32,074 bases of DNA from Hungatella sp. UBA3147 (GTDB lineage Bacteria > Bacillota > Clostridia > Lachnospirales > Lachnospiraceae). Position 1 is the first letter of the stretch; every line of letters begins with the position of its first letter. The notes beneath the pieces were generated by a model. The model had not been told where the DNA came from and did no database searches. It was given only the letters and a program-made list of their open reading frames with translations. Of the stretch, positions 30,472 through 32,074 are shown piece by piece. The position numbers and the translations under genes are program-made. The stretch covers positions 1 to 32,074 of the forward strand of contig DEYX01000048.1 in assembly GCA_002365025.1 (NCBI GenBank). Reading direction: 5' to 3'.

Positions 30472-31182
30472 ATGGATATAGAACCAATGGTGCTGATCAT
30501 TGAAGATGAAGATGCGATTTGCAATTTTATATCTGCCATCCTGACCTCAAATGGTTATCAGGTGGTTAAAGCCAGTACAGGGAAGGAAGGACTTTCCCTG
30601 TTTACCTCCCGTGTTCCCGATATCATCCTTCTGGATCTTGGATTGCCGGATATTGATGGTGTGGAGATCCTTAAAACGATACGTCAATGGTCAAAGACTC
30701 CTGTGATTGTGGTTTCCGCCCGCGGTCACGAACGTGAGAAGGTGGCTGCCCTTGACTTCGGCGCTGATGATTATATTGTAAAGCCATTTGGGACCTCAGA
30801 ACTCCTTGCCCGGATCCGGACGGCAATGCGGCACAGCCCTCAATCGGCCTCCGCAGAAGCTCAGGGGGATGAAACGTTTACCGCTGGGAGGCTGGAAATC
30901 GATTATAATAAACGGGTCGTATACAAAGGTGGAGAAAAAATCCATTTAACACCTATTGAATATAAGCTGTTGGTTTTGCTGTCCAAGAATGCAGGCAAGG
31001 TGCTTACCCATGATTTCATCATACGGGAAATATGGGGGGTTTATACCGATGAAAGCCATACCCTTCGCGTCAACATGGCGAATATAAGGCGTAAGATAGA
31101 GGAAAATCCTGGAGCGCCCCAGTATATTCTTACGGAAATGGGTGTTGGATACCGTATGGTGGAGGATTTTGAAGAAGGGTAA
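30472..31182 (+). CDS. kdpE: Response regulator KdpE
   Basis: This 236-residue OmpR/PhoB-family regulator is phosphorylated by KdpD and activates the kdp promoter. The receiver domain has the acidic pair in IIEDEDA, the phosphorylated aspartate D55 in IILLDLGLPDIDG, the switch serine in VVSARG and the lysine in DYIVKPFG. The C-terminal winged helix (about 140-232) ends in the family motif YILTEMGVGYRM. It begins two bases after kdpD with GAAAGGAAG in the end of kdpD, so the two are tightly coupled. The 11-base TCTTGACA repeats before kdpF are the natural candidate target. Confidence 0.96.
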   Translation: MDIEPMVLIIEDEDAICNFISAILTSNGYQVVKASTGKEGLSLFTSRVPDIILLDLGLPDIDGVEILKTIRQWSKTPVIVVSARGHEREKVAALDFGADDYIVKPFGTSELLARIRTAMRHSPQSASAEAQGDETFTAGRLEIDYNKRVVYKGGEKIHLTPIEYKLLVLLSKNAGKVLTHDFIIREIWGVYTDESHTLRVNMANIRRKIEENPGAPQYILTEMGVGYRMVEDFEEG

Positions 31183-31213
31183 AAAAAAGATATATCGTTT
31201 GAGTCTAAATGGT

Positions 31214-31242
31214 TTGATTTGCAAATGATTTTGTGATAAAAT
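31214..31242 (+). promoter_or_regulatory. Promoter of the DedA gene
   Basis: TTGATT (31214-31219), a 17-base spacer and TAAAAT (31237-31242), preceded by TGA to give an extended -10. The start codon lies 46 bases on. An 8-bp AT-only hairpin (ATTCTTTT / AAAAGAAT, 31241-31264) lies in the leader. Confidence 0.55.
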
Positions 31243-31287
31243 TCTTTTGTTTTTATAAAAGAATACGAAACTTAAGGCGGAAAAATA

Positions 31288-31953
31288 ATGAATATTATAA
31301 AATACGGTATTGATGTAATTCTTCATTTAGATAGCTATATGAACTTGATAATCCAACAGTTCGGAGCTGGAACCTATTTGATTTTATTTTTAATTGTTTT
31401 TTGTGAAACAGGACTGGTTGTGACTCCGTTTCTTCCAGGCGATTCCCTGTTATTTGCGTCTGGTGCATTTGCTGCCCTGGGTTTCCTTGATATTAAGCTA
31501 TTGCTCCTGATAAATGGTCTAGCAGCGGTACTTGGAGATACCGCAAATTATACACTTGGAAGAACCATTGGCCGCAGGATATATGAAAAAGAAAATTTGA
31601 GATTCATAAAAAGAGAGCATCTGATAAAAACTCACAAATTCTATGAAAAACACGGTGCCGCTACTATTATCATAGCAAGGTTCATACCCATTATCCGTAC
31701 CTTTGCTCCATTTGTAGCCGGAATAGGAGAAATGAAGTATATGAGATTCATCTCATATAATATAGTCGGTGGACTGGCCTGGGTCATACTGTTTACTTTG
31801 GGCGGCTATTACTTTGGAAACCTGCCTGCGGTAAAGCATAATTTTACACTTGTTATATTTGGCATCATATTTATATCCGTCATACCAGCAGTTTTGGGAT
31901 TACTGAAAGAGAAAATGAAGCAAAGAGAAGACCGAAGAGAAGAACGAATATGA
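31288..31953 (+). CDS. DedA-family membrane protein
   Basis: This 221-residue integral membrane protein belongs to the DedA/VTT family. Members are linked to lipid-carrier recycling (undecaprenyl phosphate or phospholipid scrambling) and membrane homeostasis. Family features are the early acidic and proline-glycine motif ETGLVVTPFLPGDSLLF (about 35-51), GDTANYTLGRTIGRR, and the basic re-entrant motif RFIPIIRTFAPFVAGIGEM. The last helix ends in a basic tail (KEKMKQREDRREERI). The ATG follows AAGGCGG. It has its own promoter and is probably not part of the kdp unit. The substrate cannot be read from the sequence. Confidence 0.94.
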   Translation: MNIIKYGIDVILHLDSYMNLIIQQFGAGTYLILFLIVFCETGLVVTPFLPGDSLLFASGAFAALGFLDIKLLLLINGLAAVLGDTANYTLGRTIGRRIYEKENLRFIKREHLIKTHKFYEKHGAATIIIARFIPIIRTFAPFVAGIGEMKYMRFISYNIVGGLAWVILFTLGGYYFGNLPAVKHNFTLVIFGIIFISVIPAVLGLLKEKMKQREDRREERI

Positions 31954-31958
31954 TTATG

Positions 31959-32011
31959 GACAAAGACACCCTGTCTAACAATGAATTATTGTCAGGCAGG
32001 GTGTCTTTGTC
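31959..32011. terminator. Long hairpin after the DedA gene
   Basis: GACAAAGACACCCTG (31959-31973) and CAGGGTGTCTTTGTC (31997-32011) form a perfect 15-bp stem, with an inner ACAAT/ATTGT stem (31978-31982, 31988-31992). No T-run follows on either strand. The arm core AGGGTGTCTT is shared with the hairpin at 11632-11670. It may serve a convergent gene pair. Confidence 0.7.
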
Positions 32012-32044
32012 ATAAAGATGTGTGGCTCCGGGTAAAAACGGTCC

Positions 32045-32074
32045 TTAATCCTCAGGATAAATAAGCTGGTCGTC
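32045..32074 (-). CDS. Possible C-terminus of a minus-strand gene running off the window
   Basis: Read from the right edge, nine codons (DDQLIYPED) end in TAA at 32047-32045, 34 bases from the big hairpin. The position, convergent with the DedA gene and in front of a shared hairpin, fits a gene end. Nine codons are too few to prove coding, and another frame is also open. Confidence 0.25.
   Translation of the reverse strand, partial: DDQLIYPED

Noticed and set aside
1..32074. CRISPR arrays, tRNA or rRNA genes, transposases, phage or toxin-antitoxin modules
   Set aside because: None seen on either strand. The genes are core metabolism, transport and regulation, and the only repeats are short intergenic palindromes.

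Overview
The window reads as chromosome of a low-to-medium GC anaerobic Firmicute, most likely a Lachnospiraceae (Clostridium cluster XIVa / Lacrimispora-like). The reasons are strong AGGAGG ribosome-binding sites, extended -10 promoters, a clostridial YkpA-type ABC-F protein, a cobalamin riboswitch on cobalt-uptake genes, a PRD/PTS regulator with its own IIA domain, and a kdpFABCDE operon. The genus is inferred from gene content and style only. There is no tRNA, rRNA, CRISPR array, IS element or phage gene.

Layout. (1) 1-3074: the tail of a membrane protein, dihydroorotase pyrC, and an unrecognised 535-residue tail-anchored protein. (2) 3103-5605: a three-gene polar amino-acid ABC transporter (binding protein, permease, ATPase) with its own promoter and a hairpin after the binding-protein gene. 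(3) 5727-8305: a lipoprotein with two similar halves, then a YkpA-like ABC-F protein behind an intergenic inverted repeat, a promoter and a leader hairpin. (4) 8351-11611: an ECF-type cobalt transporter in the order cbiQ-cbiO, new promoter, cobalamin riboswitch, cbiM-cbiN. (5) 11682-12584 (minus): an AT-rich ROK-family kinase. (6) 12742-17319: exodeoxyribonuclease III, a Uup-like ABC-F protein and a glycogen-debranching-like GH13 protein that has lost its catalytic residues. (7) 17448-23078: a PRD regulator carrying PTS IIB and IIA domains, ascorbate-type PTS IIB and IIC, and a split transketolase. (8) 23199-31182: the kdpF-A-B-C-D-E high-affinity potassium system, with direct repeats upstream that fit a response-regulator site. 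(9) 31288-32074: a DedA protein, a large hairpin, and perhaps the last codons of a minus-strand gene.

How the genes work together. The cobalt transporter is split: cbiQO has a TTGCGC/TATAAT promoter and no riboswitch, while cbiMN has a consensus TTGACA/TACAAT promoter whose -35 lies on the cbiO stop codon, followed by a B12 riboswitch. B12 therefore probably controls the substrate-binding half only. In the PTS cluster the only IIA domain is inside the regulator. The sugar is presumably converted to a pentose phosphate that the transketolase pair can use.

Most interesting points: the GH13 protein lacking its catalytic triad; the apparent ATT and ATA starts of cbiQ and cbiO; the roughly 460-nt cbiM leader; and an intergenic structured repeat present in two copies with compensating base changes.
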